The translations under genes and the position numbers were made by a program. A stretch of DNA of 64,000 nucleotides from Termitomyces sp. T153. Its lineage: Eukaryota > Basidiomycota > Agaricomycetes > Agaricales > Lyophyllaceae. The stretch lies in assembly GCA_018296165.2 (NCBI GenBank), contig JACKQL020000039.1, positions 186,001-250,000 of the forward strand. The letters run 5' to 3'. This document shows, one piece after another, positions 24,401-39,000 of this stretch. Every line of letters starts with the position of its first letter. The stretch's first letter is position 1. The notes below the pieces were generated by a model. That model did not search any database. It was not told the DNA's origin and worked only from the letters and a program-made list of their open reading frames with translations.

Positions 24401-25869
24401 TCCGACATTTCCCACAATGACCACGATGTTCAGGGCAAGGACGAAAATATGGAAGATGGCCAACTTCCTCCGGAAGAGTTGGTTCACACTCCTTATCTTC
24501 CTGAACAGATCGAGCTTCCTGCACAGAAGTCACAGGTCCTTCAACATGTAGAGCTTCTTTTTGCACTCTCTGTCAAAGTTCCCGAATTCTTGGACGAGTA
24601 AGTCGTTTGAATTCATTAATTCTGTCTTCGAGGGGGACTTAGATAATTGAAGGATCTTCGCGGCTTATGGTCAGATGGACACAACTGTTCAAGACGCTAT
24701 TCAAGACTTAATTACCGCTCTTATTCGCTCCCTTGGATCGAGCCATGGAAAACTTTTGACATTAGTCCGGAATATCCCTCAGGGGGCTGAGACCCTTGCA
24801 CTCCGGGTTTTGACCATTTTCACAGAACACGGTCGACCAAGTGGTCAGTTGGTAGCACTCGTCAAGGCTCTCATCAACGAAAGAGAGGCCAAGGCCAAGG
24901 CTGCTCACAAGGACAACGATAAAGATCTTGATGCTCGCTTTTTGATTCCTATCATTGCAGAGATGGACAAGGTGATTGGTGCCTGATTTACATTGAGTAC
25001 TGGATAGCGCTAATATTACCACATCTTGTTCAGCCGGACATTCTGCGGCATTTGCCTCGGATCGTTTCGATCCTCAATGGGCAGGCCGAACCAAAGAACT
25101 TGGTTCGGTCAGTCTTCAGTTCAATCGTTACGACCCCGCCCCAGACGTTCGGCAGTGTTACTTCAAACTTACCGCGCGTTCGGCAAAGCGAACTCCTGAC
25201 ACCCGCAGAACTCATGGTTCTTCTACATGATTCCGAAAAGGAAATAGGTTTGAAGAGCGCAATTGAGGGTACGTCATTATATTTATGGATGACGATCTAG
25301 AGTTTATCTTTCCGGTCCAGCTATTGGTATATGTTTCTCAATGACCGATGTATTTCGCTCCGAAATTCTCGCAGTGGTCATGCAACAGATCATGGATGAG
25401 GCTGACTTGCCCGTGTTGTTCCTTCGAACGGTAAAGATATGACTGACCCTCGAATCAGGAAACGTCTGATCTGTCTGGTTCATAGGTCATTCAAGCAGTC
25501 ACGACCTACAAATCTCTCGTTGGCTTTGTGTCGACGACATTGCTCTCCCGACTGATTACCAAAAAGATTTGGACGAACCCTCCTCTATGGGAGGGCTTCA
25601 TTCGCTGTGCAAAGGCCATTGCTCCGGCAAGCTTCGGCGCTCTGCTTCAATTGCCGAAAGACCAGCTCCGTGAGCTCGTCGACAAGCAACCAAGTCTAAA
25701 ATCTGGACTTCGAGACTATGTTAACAAAAAGAGCACGAATAAAGCCCGTATTGCTGGCTTTCTGGACATTTTCGGTGAAGAGGTACCAGGGACACCGCTG
25801 CATCCTCCTCCGCGAGATGACTTTACTCCACCACCTGCGGAATCACCACCAGAACCATCTCCCGCTTAA
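21428..25869 (+). CDS. PTA1: Symplekin/Pta1, mRNA 3'-end processing scaffold
   Basis: Large multi-exon gene, ATG at 21428 (MASNPVDPLQALQAAFSV), TAA at 25867-25869, roughly 1,200 residues. The N-terminal half reads as the HEAT-like symplekin/Pta1 domain: ALDTLVQLMDDPNPATVKVV, NRIIEFVWAPTSNAGVKFAA, then EKSLRILMIHISR and MDQALGEEKRRKAA. A disordered Ser/Pro-rich segment follows (22700-23150). The C-terminal symplekin domain includes the exons around 24680-25740 (LGSSHGKLLTLVRNIPQGAE, LVGFVSTTLLSRLI, KIWTNPPLWEGFIRCAK). The protein bridges cleavage and polyadenylation factor modules. The tail is Pro-rich. It starts about 190 bp after the RPS15 stop, same strand. Introns are 50-70 nt. Confidence 0.92.
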
Positions 25870-26130
25870 GTACTTGTACTACTACAACTTACACAGCCTA
25901 GTTTTTTATGATATTTACGCACGGTGTAATTTTTGATATGATTGCGAGAATTGATGATATGATGAGATCGGAGATGAACGATCTCGGCTGCACGTCATGT
26001 TCGCCTGCTTTGACAATTCTCACATCACGTTTCTACACTTTAAACCTCTCACATAATTTTCACTGGGCGCAATTCTTCCGCAGTATAGCCTGGGTTCTCT
26101 TTCTCTCTGCTCAAGCGAACCCCGCCCATA

Positions 26131-28743
<2,613 letters not shown>

Positions 28744-28915
28744 ACTTGGAAATAATCATTAGGCGCTCTATCATCTATCGTCATGTTGTAGCTATAGTCG
28801 TGTTAGCCAATACCACAAAATAGTAACGACCATGGTATGCGACATAAGAGGGATATGGAGATGCTAATATACAATGTATAGTATGCAAAGAGTAAGAGAA
28901 TTGAGATTTCAAGAG

Positions 28916-30054
28916 TCAATCTCCCAGGATCTCTTTTATGCCTGGAAACCAGTGTGAGTTGACGCCAGAACACAAGAATATGAACTTACGATCAATAATA
29001 TCTAGGTATGCAGTGGTGGCGGGACTATCAGGGTACTCGTCCAGAAAACTCACACCATAGTCCGCACTTTTCCCTATTCGAGGGTCTAGGGGCACACGGC
29101 CTAGTAGCTCGAGACTCATATCTGCTGCCAATTTCTCTGCTCCGCCAGTGCTTGGTTTGAAGATCTGTGATTCAGTCTTGCAACCTGGACAGACAAATCC
29201 AGACATATTTTCGACCACACCCAACACTCTGATGCCGACTTTACGACAGAAATCAATTTCCCGTCGTACGTCCTGTATTGCGACTTCCTGAGGTGTTGTG
29301 ATGACCACGGCACCGTCAATTTCGCTCTCTTTCAAGTACTGAACGATGCTGAGATGCTCATCGGATGTACCGGGTGGTGTATCGACGATCAAATAGTCGA
29401 GATCTCCCCAGTCAACATCTTTGAGGAACTGGGATATTAGCCCGTTCTTTTTTGGCCCACGCCACATGATTGCGTCGCGCGAGGAGGGAAGCATGAAACC
29501 GACAGACATGACAGCAAAGTTATCTTGCACGAAAACAGGAGACCAGCCTGAAGACGAAGCATGAACTTGTTCGTTTGCAATTCCAAGAATGGTAGGTATT
29601 GACGGGCCACAGATATCGACGTCCATGATGCCAACCTTTGGAGATTAGCTTTTGAGTTTCCGGAGATCTTAGACTAAAATATGCAATGGCTCACCTGCGT
29701 ACGATCATCAGCAGCAAATGCCCACCCGAGCTGAGCAGTAAAAGTGGACTTTCCAACACCACCTTTTCCTGAGAGAACAAGGATCTTTCGCTTCACCGTT
29801 GCCATTCGTTCCTTTATAAACGGCAAAGAGGGATCCGGCCCCTTGGGTAGATTCGATGCGCATATCTCCTGGTTTGCACAACCGTTGCATGCGTCCGACT
29901 TGCCTGCAAGTTCAGATTCCGTTCCCTATGATCCGTTAGTAGACGACCGGTAATTGAATCATCGAGGGCTCAGCCTCACTGGACAATGTTCTGGGGCATC
30001 CTCTGGTACAGAAAGGGGATTGGGAACGTCTGCCAAAGGTTGTATCTGAGTCAT
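28916..30054 (-). CDS. NBP35: Cytosolic Fe-S cluster assembly P-loop NTPase Nbp35
   Basis: Four exons, 30054-29980, 29925-29695, 29635-28990 and 28941-28916, sum to 978 nt (325 residues). The N-terminal cluster motif is C24-x13-C38-x2-C41-x5-C47, the Nbp35 signature that separates it from Cfd1; the third-to-fourth region reads [10 protein letters not shown]. The deviant Walker A is GKGGVGKST at about residues 78-86, followed by [11 protein letters not shown] and [15 protein letters not shown]. The C-terminal CPGC in GFVCPGCK supplies ligands for the bridging 4Fe-4S cluster. Nbp35 with Cfd1 forms the scaffold on which cytosolic and nuclear Fe-S clusters are built. Complete and apparently functional. 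Confidence 0.96.
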
Positions 30055-30354
30055 TCTGGCAGCTGCAAGGAGAGAAAGAAAACATATGACTCCCGAAAGC
30101 CGATGCTTGATAAGCCAATTATATATTTGAATGGAGGAGGATAATCTCCCCCCTGGTCGACAAACTTCTTTATTCCATGTGAAGGGTATCGTAAGTATGT
30201 ATTTCAAACAATTTCGTCCATGTCGTACCGATATGTGAGCACGAGTACGTAGGTTAAACTACAGAGTCAATTCGAAAGAAGAAAAAAAGGACGATATCAA
30301 TGAATGTGCAGAAAATATATATATAAACTGTACTGTAGGAAAATGCAGAGTACA

Positions 30355-33300
30355 TCATGTTTGTTGCCGGACAACAGAAGGGTACCCATGATTGTGATTG
30401 TTTGGAGTGAGGGTTGGAGGATCGGGACTTGGTCTTGGTCCAAGGTATGAGGAAGGGCGAGCAGATGTATTATTATTGATAGGATTGGCCGGCCGTGGTC
30501 CTGGGCCGGTCCATTCCTGATGAGGTATTCGTTGGAGGGCCTGAGGTGCATTTTGTGGCGGCGGAGGTGGCGAGCTGGCCCCTGAAGGATGTTGGTAGGA
30601 TGCGGAGCGTACAGGTGGCGGTGGTCTGATTGCTCGTTCTGATTGTGAAGGTCCAATGGCACCAGGTCTCTCTGAGCCGTTAGGATTTTGGTTCTGGTAT
30701 CTTGGGCCTCCATTGCTTGAGCCGTTGGGAGGCAGCGGTTGACTCCGCCCGTTGACGCCCCTCACCCTCATATATGCATCACACTTCTTCATGAACTCCT
30801 TTCCGGGAAGCTCCAAGCAGTTGGCGAAGAATTCATGGTCTTGCAGCATAGGAATGAAGTCCTCAGGGACGACAAAGAATTCGTCCTGGTTCTCCAAAAG
30901 GACCGTAACTACCCGCAGTGCTCCAAAAGTCTCATCTCGCATCGCGTCCCGGCCGCGTGCATAAAGAATGCTTGGACAGATGACAGTCGCCAAGTTGCTC
31001 AAGTCCATCTTACTCCCGGTCTCCGCATCCATGTGTGCAAAAGAAGCAACCCATTTGAGGAAGACGAAGAGAATCTCCATCGTATCACGATGACTCTTGG
31101 GCAAGATCAAAGAGGTAAGATGTAGATATCTCATTCTCTCGGCATCGGTAGGAAGATCTAGATGGTTTATCAGACTTTGGACAGCTACAGATCTGTGGGT
31201 TAAAACATACTCTGCGTTGCGACAAATAACCGATGTAGCTTGAACGTCATCAGGGGATCCGGCAAATCACGCAGGAACTTCTTGAGCAATGCAGCAAGCT
31301 GAACGGGATTGTCTTGTGTGAGATCGACAGACGAAGGATCACGGTCAATAGCTTCCGTAAGATCTTTTAATCGTCTGATGTTCCCATTTTTCCGAAAGAT
31401 ACCCTCAATAGACATGTCTAATATATATTGAGATGTTATACGGCAACGCGAAGAAGAAGTGATGATAACTTACCCATCTGCTTCATGGCAGAAATGACAT
31501 CATCGATAAAACTTGGCACTCGTAGGGGCTCCCGAGAGGCACCGAGCGTCGAGTCAGAACCCTCCTGCTGTACCAAATCATCAAGGGGCACACCGAACAC
31601 ACCTGCCAGAGCAGTCAGTCAGAGCGTCCAAAATGTACGATAACAACAAACGAACCCTTCTTCTGCTTGTTTTTCTTTTCATTCTTGAAAAGAGTCTTCC
31701 AGAACCTACTCTTCTTTGTTTCTACCATCTCCAGCACCTCATCAAGATCGAACGCATCCTTAAGCGGCGACTTTGTCAAAAGTAACACAGCAGCATGCTT
31801 GACAATAGCCAGCTCCATAGGGCTCAACTGAGCAATATAAGGTATTGAGCTTTCCCGAGGCCAAGACCTTTGTTGTTCTCTCGCCTGAGCAGCCTCCATG
31901 AGCTGTGGAATATCGGCAAGAGTAATGCTATCATCCATCCTCGGATTGGAGATAGGTGTATTGCCTTCGGCCGGCGAGTTCGGTGCGCTGTCATCGACGA
32001 TCATCACCTCGGTATTGGCGCGCGAAAGTGCTGGCCGCAGCGATTGGCCTGATGGTGGAGTAGCATCACTGAGCTTACCCAGATGTGGCGGAGGGACTCG
32101 CTGTGACGTCGGCGGAGAGGAATATTGTTGGGGTGATTGATGTATTATCGGACCTTGATGCTGCTGCCCCTGTGGATGATGCTCATGCTGCCGCTGGGGA
32201 TGCAGTACATCGGACGGGTGCACGCTCCTTCCTGCGGGGCTCTCAACGATAGTCGAACGCTTCGGTAGCCGTGCTGTCGCAGACAGCTTGCGATCCAAAT
32301 GCACCGAAGCTTTCATTCGCATGATGTCACCCGAGCCGCGATATGGATCCGATTCCGAAGGTGTTGTGACGACTAGAGTGCCGAGTTTTGTGACAAGTAC
32401 AGACAACATAATGACGATTGGCTGCGTACCTGGGGATAAGGGGACAACACCCTGCTTCTTAAGTAGCAGGTACAATCGCCTCAATGCAACATTCAGCAGA
32501 AAAGCATACTGTTCCAGTCGCTGAACGGGCTGAAAGCCACCTCGACAGCCATTGTGCGCGTGATCTGTACATAGAATGACGCTGGGTACATCACCAAAGG
32601 AAGTTGTCTCCCGTCTGGAGTCCACTTCATATACGAATGCTCCCACGTTGGCAGGTGGTCTCCGTGCTGTGGATGGTTTGGGCGTCTGATCCTTCGAACC
32701 ATCCTTGTCTTCACCGGTTTTGGGTGTAGGCTCCTTTGGTGGTACCGGAACAGCCGCAACCTTACCGCACTTGATACACTGAACACAATTAGAGTGCCAT
32801 CGCTGATAGGTACCTAACCGGACACAGTCCTCTTCCACGGTGAGATTGCACTTTATGCAGAGATCGGATGGAGGATTGTTGGACGAGACTTTCGTCGGCC
32901 CTTCTCTGAAAGGCGGGTCGCCGGCGTTCTCCGGCGCCAGGCTTCGAAATCCATACATGACTCCCTGAGTTCCATAGTTTGCACCGCTATGACTGCTGGG
33001 TATTATAGGCTCGCCGTTCTGCCCCTTGTTCGTCCTGCGTGCAGCCGGGTTTGCCCCTTGCACTGCAAGAAGATGAAGCTTATCAAGGAACGACGCCATG
33101 GCCTCTCGCACGCTCTGGTCCCGCTCAAGTTTCAACGCTCCGGTAAGAGCTATCCTAATAAGGATCTTGAGGTAGTGTGCCAATCCTGTAACAAGGGCAA
33201 GAAGTTCTTGTGTCATACCCATCCTACGTGACCCAGTCTCCTGAGTGTGCGATAGGAGGGTGAACAGTTCGACGGTCTTTCGACAAAGCATTCGAGCTTC

Positions 33301-34889
33301 TCGGACGTGGGACATTCCTGTTCGAGCAAGCATTCAACATGAGGCAGCCAAACCTAAGCGAGAACTGTGAGATCCGCGCACCTTTCATGTTCAACCGGGC
33401 AAAGTGATACTCCAAATCGTCTATGGTCGCAAATAGAACCTCCACGTGTAGTATGAATCTTTCCGCCATACGAATCGCGTCCAAATATTGCCCGTTGCTG
33501 ACCTGTCTAAGCATGTCTGAAATACAAGCAGCACTAGACTCTTCGAAAGCCGACAAGACGCTACAGAGTTATAAATGTTCAACATGAGAATTTATTTCTT
33601 TATGATCAAGAGCACGTACGTCCAAATGCGATAAACCTGCTGCTCCATGCGAAGCTGCTTCTCCTTCAGCGAGGCTGGAGACTCGCGCTTCTCGTCCTCA
33701 ACGTAAGCTGGTTCCTCGTCAGGGTCGATGATACTAGTTGGTCGGGGAGATACGACTTTTACATTCCAAAACTAGGGAAACGGATATGTAAAAGTCTCGG
33801 AGAAAGTAATTGTCGGTGCCAAGGGACGTACCTTGTTGATCATATAGCATTCCGGATGCCAGCATTCGTCCCGCGCATTTCGGTTGATTTCCACAAACTG
33901 CTTGAGGATGGCGCTGTTGCAACCGGCGCATTTTGTCGCGAACCGCGTTGAATAGTGAAAATGGCAGTATACGTCACCCTCGTGCTCGTAATAAGAATCT
34001 GAGGGCCCAAATAACGTTGAGCACAGGGAACAGGTAAAGTGTTCTACATGAAACTTCTTGTCTGGAGGAGGAATCTGTGAGCAGAAGAGATGAGATCCGA
34101 GGGACCTGGACTGACTGCATGCCGTAATGTAGCTGCCGCGTAGTGCCATATTGCACTTTGCGCAGATGAGGTTGAGGCGCCGGAAGTAATCACGTTCGCA
34201 GAGAGGTTGCTGCTGGCCATCCGGACCGTCGATGGGGAAGAATTTGGAAGCGACGACCTCCCCGCAATCCTAAATCGGGAATCACGTTATGCACGAAATT
34301 GAAATTGAATAGAGTGAAACGCGTACCCCGCACTTGAAACAACTGAGGTGGAACACGGTGCCCAGTGCACGAACAAAGGGTCCTTGCATCGGTCTCCCGC
34401 ACGCTGAACAGTTTCTGTGATGGGTGAGAAAAGGCGCTGTATGGATCCGGAGGGTGCTTACGTGTTTGTGAGAGATGCGGAGGCGGAGGACAAGGTGGTG
34501 GGGGGTGGTCTGCCCTGAGACGAGGAGTCGGAGGTGGCAGAGACAAGAGAGGCAGAGCTAGTACGGTGTGCAAGGCCATGATTGGAGTGGCCGGAAGAAG
34601 AGGGAAGTTTGTGGGTTGTCGAGGCAGGAGTGGACGGTCTGCTGCTGAGAGCAGAAGGCAAGAAGTTGTGGTGCAGATCTTCGCTGCGGGCGTGGCTGGC
34701 GATGTCGTGGCTGGCGTATGTGGCCGCTCTGGCTGGGCGCGGAGACGGACTGGACGGAGGAGTGGGAATGTTCTGGGAGTGCTGGGGATGGGTGCTGGCT
34801 TGGGGGAGATCTGCGACGGCGGCGGCGGGGTCAAACAGCTGCGGGGCCCACGCCGACGGCGACGGCGAACGCTCGTGGTGGTTGCTCAT
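30355..34889 (-). CDS. RGA1: LIM-domain Rho GTPase-activating protein, Rga1/Rga2 type
   Basis: Multi-exon gene, ATG at 34889 (MSNHHERSPSPSAW), TGA at 30355-30357, roughly 1,300 residues. A Ser/Pro-rich leader precedes two adjacent LIM domains: the first with VFHLSCFKCGDCG, the second with FHVEHFTCSLC, YCHFHY and KCAGCN. A third LIM follows further on (LCIKCNLTVEEDC, RWHSNCVQCIKCG, then LCTDH after a long insert). The C-terminal RhoGAP domain contains GIFRKNGNIRRL (arginine finger), LAALLKKFLRDLPDPL and MDLSNLATVICPSIL. The last 130 residues are Pro/Ser/Gln-rich. In yeast, Rga1 and Rga2 inactivate Cdc42 and shape polarity and septin sites. A tandem repeat block lies directly upstream of the ATG. 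Confidence 0.92.
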
Positions 34890-34911
34890 CGCGACGAGCA
34901 GCGTCGTTTCC

Positions 34912-35200
34912 ACAGCGAGCAGAGCCAAAGATCGTCACGCACGAGTGACGTTCCGTGACATACCAACTAATATACAATTTAGATACAGCGAGCAGAGCCA
35001 AAGATCGTCACGCACAAGTGACACTCAGTGACATACCAACTAGATATCAAAAAGCCCTTCGCTCGCAGCAGAGCGTCACGCATAAGTGACCTTCCGTGAC
35101 ACACCAACTAATATACAATTTAGATATCAAAAAGCCCTTCGCTCACACCAGAGCGTCACGCACAAGTAACATTCCGTGACATACCAACTAATATACATCT
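34912..35200. repeat. Four-copy imperfect tandem repeat, about 70-80 bp unit
   Basis: Four units follow one another. Each contains the palindrome-like core GTCACGCAnnAGTGAC (starting at 34934, 35007, 35075 and 35155; the last is changed to AGTAAC), then TTCCGTGACA, ACCAACTA(ATATACA) and TTTAGATATC. Two units also share AAAAAGCCCTTCGCTC. Spacing between cores is 73, 68 and 80 bp. The block sits between the RGA1 start codon (34889, -) and the forkhead stop (35207, -), so it occupies the RGA1 upstream region. Confidence 0.85.
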
Positions 35201-35206
35201 TAGATA

Positions 35207-38077
35207 TCACCACCAACCACTCGACGAAAGCCCAGGACTATCATACAAAAGCGACCCCCTGCCCTTCCCAAACAGCCCCGCTGGCGACTCTCCCCCCATC
35301 CGGTTCAGCTCCTCGTCCAGCAGTGCACCCGGGTCATGCGGATCAAACACCGACCGCGATCCAGGCGTCCGGAACGGCGAAAATATCCCCCCTGCTGGTG
35401 TCGAAAACGGTGATTCGTTCTGGTTCGTCGGGAACACCAGACGGCGCGGAGTCACAGGCGCTATCCCCGAGCTAACAACCCGCCTGCGAGGCGTTCTGTT
35501 CACCTCCAGGTCACGCGTGTCCTCCTCATCGCATTCCGAATGCAAGGCCGCAGGATTGATTCCTTTCGACGACAAGGGTGTACGAACAGACGACACTGGC
35601 AGCTGCGACCCCGTTCGCGGTGGCGTGGAAGGCGTGGGCGTAGAGGGGCGCTCGCCATCCAGCGTCTTCTTGCTCGGCAATGGTTTCGAAACCTTCCCAA
35701 AATGACAACTAGCCTTCCGATTCAAACTGGGTGAAGTAGGAATAGGCGGGAACGTCATCTTCTTCTGCAGATAATATACTTTAAATACGCTCTTCAAATG
35801 TAAAAAATAGACGTACATTGAGTTTCCTTCCGTCCGGGCTCCTGGTAACCCCTTTAGTGCGCATCCAAAGAGGCTGCTCGTCATCATCAGACAAATGCAC
35901 TGTGCCAAGTTCAAGCTTGAACCCTGAGCCCAGTGTGAACTCCGGCGCCTTGAATTTCTCAGCCACTTTAGGTGACTGTCTCCAATCCTTCACAGGGCTC
36001 AACAAAGCCTGCGTAAACACATTGTCCTCGTCATCTTTAGCAGGAGCCTCTTCTTCATCGTCCTCCCCATCGCTATCGCCACCAATCGTGATATACTCAT
36101 CCAAATCAACATCGTCGACACACGAACTCGAGGTGCCCAAATCGCTCGACTCGGGCGGGGGACTAGAAGAACTACAATTCGGCGTCAGGTCGGGCAACGA
36201 TGACGGAGCCGAATCCGATCCCGCGATAGGTGTTGACTCAGGCGATGGTATAACTTCGGAAGCTTCATCACCACTCGTTTGCGAATCCCCTTCTACAGCC
36301 GTTGTCGATGATTCAACTACAGTCGAAACCAGTCGGTTGTAACCAACGCCAGCAGGAAGAGGAGGGAATATAACGTCCGCCGGTAAAGTCTGAGGCTGCA
36401 TACAACTCTCATAGTAGGGTTGATGATGCGTCGTAGGACGCGTCGGCGGGAACAGAGGATGGGCTGACAATGTAGCCGGCATGTAAGAGGTTGCCAGAGG
36501 AGCGGCCGGCGCTGCCACTGGTTCCCTCTTGGCGCGCTTTGGCTTTCTTGAATCTGTTCCATCGTCTCCTTCTGCGCGTTTTCTGCTTTTACCTTTGCCT
36601 TTCGATTGTTCAGCCTTGGCGGCGAGACTTTGAGCAATGTCTTTACAAAGATGTTTCCTGAATCCTCCACCTTTGAAGCATTCCAAGTCCTCGTCCCAAA
36701 TGGCCCAGAGTGTCCTTCCAACAGACCGATCACGAGGAACCTTGCGGAAACATATCGTAGTGCTCAGAACATGCCTAATGCTGTTCATCCACGTCGTCTC
36801 ACCGCGTTTAAAGTGCGGATAAACAATTGTAATCCAATCATAAATCTCCTGAAGCGTGAGCCGATGTTCGGGAGAAGAGAGAATCGCTTGACCAACAAGC
36901 GCTGCATAGGAAAGGTCTGGTTTGTGAGGCGAGTACGGGCCAGGTGGAAGAGTGTAAGGTAGCTTATCATATTCTTCCTCATCGGGAAGGGGTCCCATTG
37001 GGCCTGGCGAGGAGACAAGGTTCACCAGAGGCCGACTTGGCGTAGTAACAGGGGATGACGCGGGAGGTGGAGAGGACGGGGGCAAAGGAGAATTCTCATA
37101 TTTAGTCTTGTAAGTGCGTTGATTCTGCGGTGTAATGGGAAGCACGGAAGGGCCAGCATGTACTCTTGGGAATCCGAGAGGAGGTAGTAGACGGGCATAG
37201 GCAAGGTATTGAGGATATGTCAGGTATTGCGGGTAAGAGCTAGGCGGGTGTTGCACGACGGGTGTCACGTTGGGTGACTCGGTTTTCACCGGGGTCTGTG
37301 AATAGACAATGGTCAATCTGACGCGTTCTCCTGTGAATCAAGGCGTACCTTGAACGGTTGAGGGTAGGTGTTTGAGCTGAGATTGGTGTGTTCGCGGTAG
37401 TACTTGTTCCGCTGAGGAGTAACTGGCACACCAGATGTGCTGTCACCCTAAGTGAACCAGAAACCAATGAGAAATGTGCGACGACGCGTCAAATATCATC
37501 CACAAACCTGAGAGAACGTCCCGCCGGCCGAAGCTTGGATAAATTCAGGTGTAAAGGGTGTCTCGACGCGTGGTTTTGTTGGAGAATCAAGCTTGAAACC
37601 AGTTTGTGGCGCGTTGCCAGGCGATGGTGACGGAGCTTGTGGCACATTCAATTTTGCCTGCAACTCGCGCTCTCGTTCCCGGCGTTCCTTCTTCCCTTTC
37701 CTGTTCTGCCGCCTTTGACGTTCAATGACTTCCTCCATACTACCAAACGCGCGTAGGGGCGCCGGGATGCCTCCCTCAATTGGTTCGGATTTCACAGGCG
37801 TGTTTGGGGAGGGGGAGCTCTCTCGAAAGGCGTTGGAACTTGCACGAGACCGCGAACGCGTGAATGAGCTCGATATACTAGGCGGTTTGGCTGTTGTTCG
37901 GGTGTCAGCGACAGAGGGGGGCGAGATGCCGTTAAGTGCTTCATCAGCAGGCAGAATGGCCGCGGTTTGAGTATTTAGGAAGGTGCGCATGTTGTCCGTC
38001 TCCTTCATTAGATCTTCACGCGTGAGGCCTAGCGAAAGAAGCATTTGTGAAATGGGCGATGGCTGAGGTTCAGACAT
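35207..38077 (-). CDS. Forkhead transcription factor
   Basis: Four exons, 38077-37508, 37447-37349, 37295-35817 and 35764-35207, sum to 2,706 nt (901 residues). The N-terminal part is Ser/Pro-rich with a charged Arg/Lys helix (RQRRQNRKGKKERRERERE). The forkhead domain lies at about residues 347-445: KPDLSYAALVGQAILSS, LTLQEIYDWI, then WMNSIRHVLSTTICFRKVPR and GRTLWAIWDEDLECF. WMNSIRHVLST replaces the more usual W.NSIRHNLS, so the Asn of recognition helix 3 is Val. A basic nuclear-localisation-like stretch follows (SRKRAEGDD, RKPKRAKREP), then a long acidic, Ser/Pro-rich C-terminus. Basidiomycete Fkh proteins regulate cell-cycle genes or fruiting; which applies here is not shown. Confidence 0.9.
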
Positions 38078-39000
38078 GATGGGTCACCAACGAGGGTGTA
38101 ACAATGGAATTTGACGCTTAAAAACGCGTCAAAAGAGAGAATTAAGGATGTGGCGCAGAGAAGGGTCGGACTTGAGAAAGATATGAGAGAGGGAGGTATC
38201 AAGGCGTATCGTGTAGGACGGTGAGATAGAAAAATGGGAACAAGGACGCGCCTTCGGGCCTCGGATAGTTCCGAGCTGTCAAAAATAAACATGTCACAGC
38301 ATAATACGGAGCGATCGGACCGGATGCTTACATGGTCGCGGACATCTCCTTTTCCTCGCAGGAGTCCCTTCAAAACTCAGCCGTTCCTCGTCGCAAAGCT
38401 CCTTAGACAATGAGAAAGGATTGCCAATCGCGCATACGCGGCAGGCCCATCATCAAACATCGATTCTATGTCCATCAGGAACCCTCAGTGACTTTGTTAA
38501 CTCACGCGTTCGACGCATGAAAACTCCCCTCTTCTTCCTTCCGCAGATTTAAAAAGATCTCTGATTCCAGCAAATAGACAGGTACATGAAAATCGCAGAT
38601 TTTTTCATCCTGACTTTGCGTCAAACAGTTACAAAAGCACGAGAGACACGAGAGAATCCTATGTCATCCCATCCTGTTTTCTGCCCATAAACTTGGTCTC
38701 GTCAGTTTACGTACGTATCTTCTTCTCAACTGTATATACACTATCAAGACGACATGGAGTTCTTTATTTATACCATGCCCTACTTTGGCCTTCGTCACCT
38801 CCAGCATAATCATGGTGCGGACACACTCCACCTCCTTCGATATAGGGAACTCGACAACCATGGTCTCTCGTCGAGAATGAAACATTATTTGAGTCCAGGA
38901 CTTTGGTGCAGGCTTTAAATTCTCATGCGGGGCTTTCAAGAAATGGCGAAAATAGTCCTTGAGGCTGTCCGAGAATGGATGAAGCGTTGTGACCTTGTTG
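38078..39000. other. Forkhead upstream region and transition to repeat island
   Basis: About 0.9 kb with normal CpG content. A minus-strand frame (38664-38990, reading through FRHFLKAPHENLKPAPKSW) is open but lacks an ATG and a recognised family; it may be an exon fragment. No other gene is supported. Confidence 0.45.

Noticed and set aside
34458..35031. Several long plus-strand frames opposite the RGA1 5' end
   Set aside because: They are antisense shadows of the Ser/Pro-rich RGA1 N-terminus and the tandem repeats.
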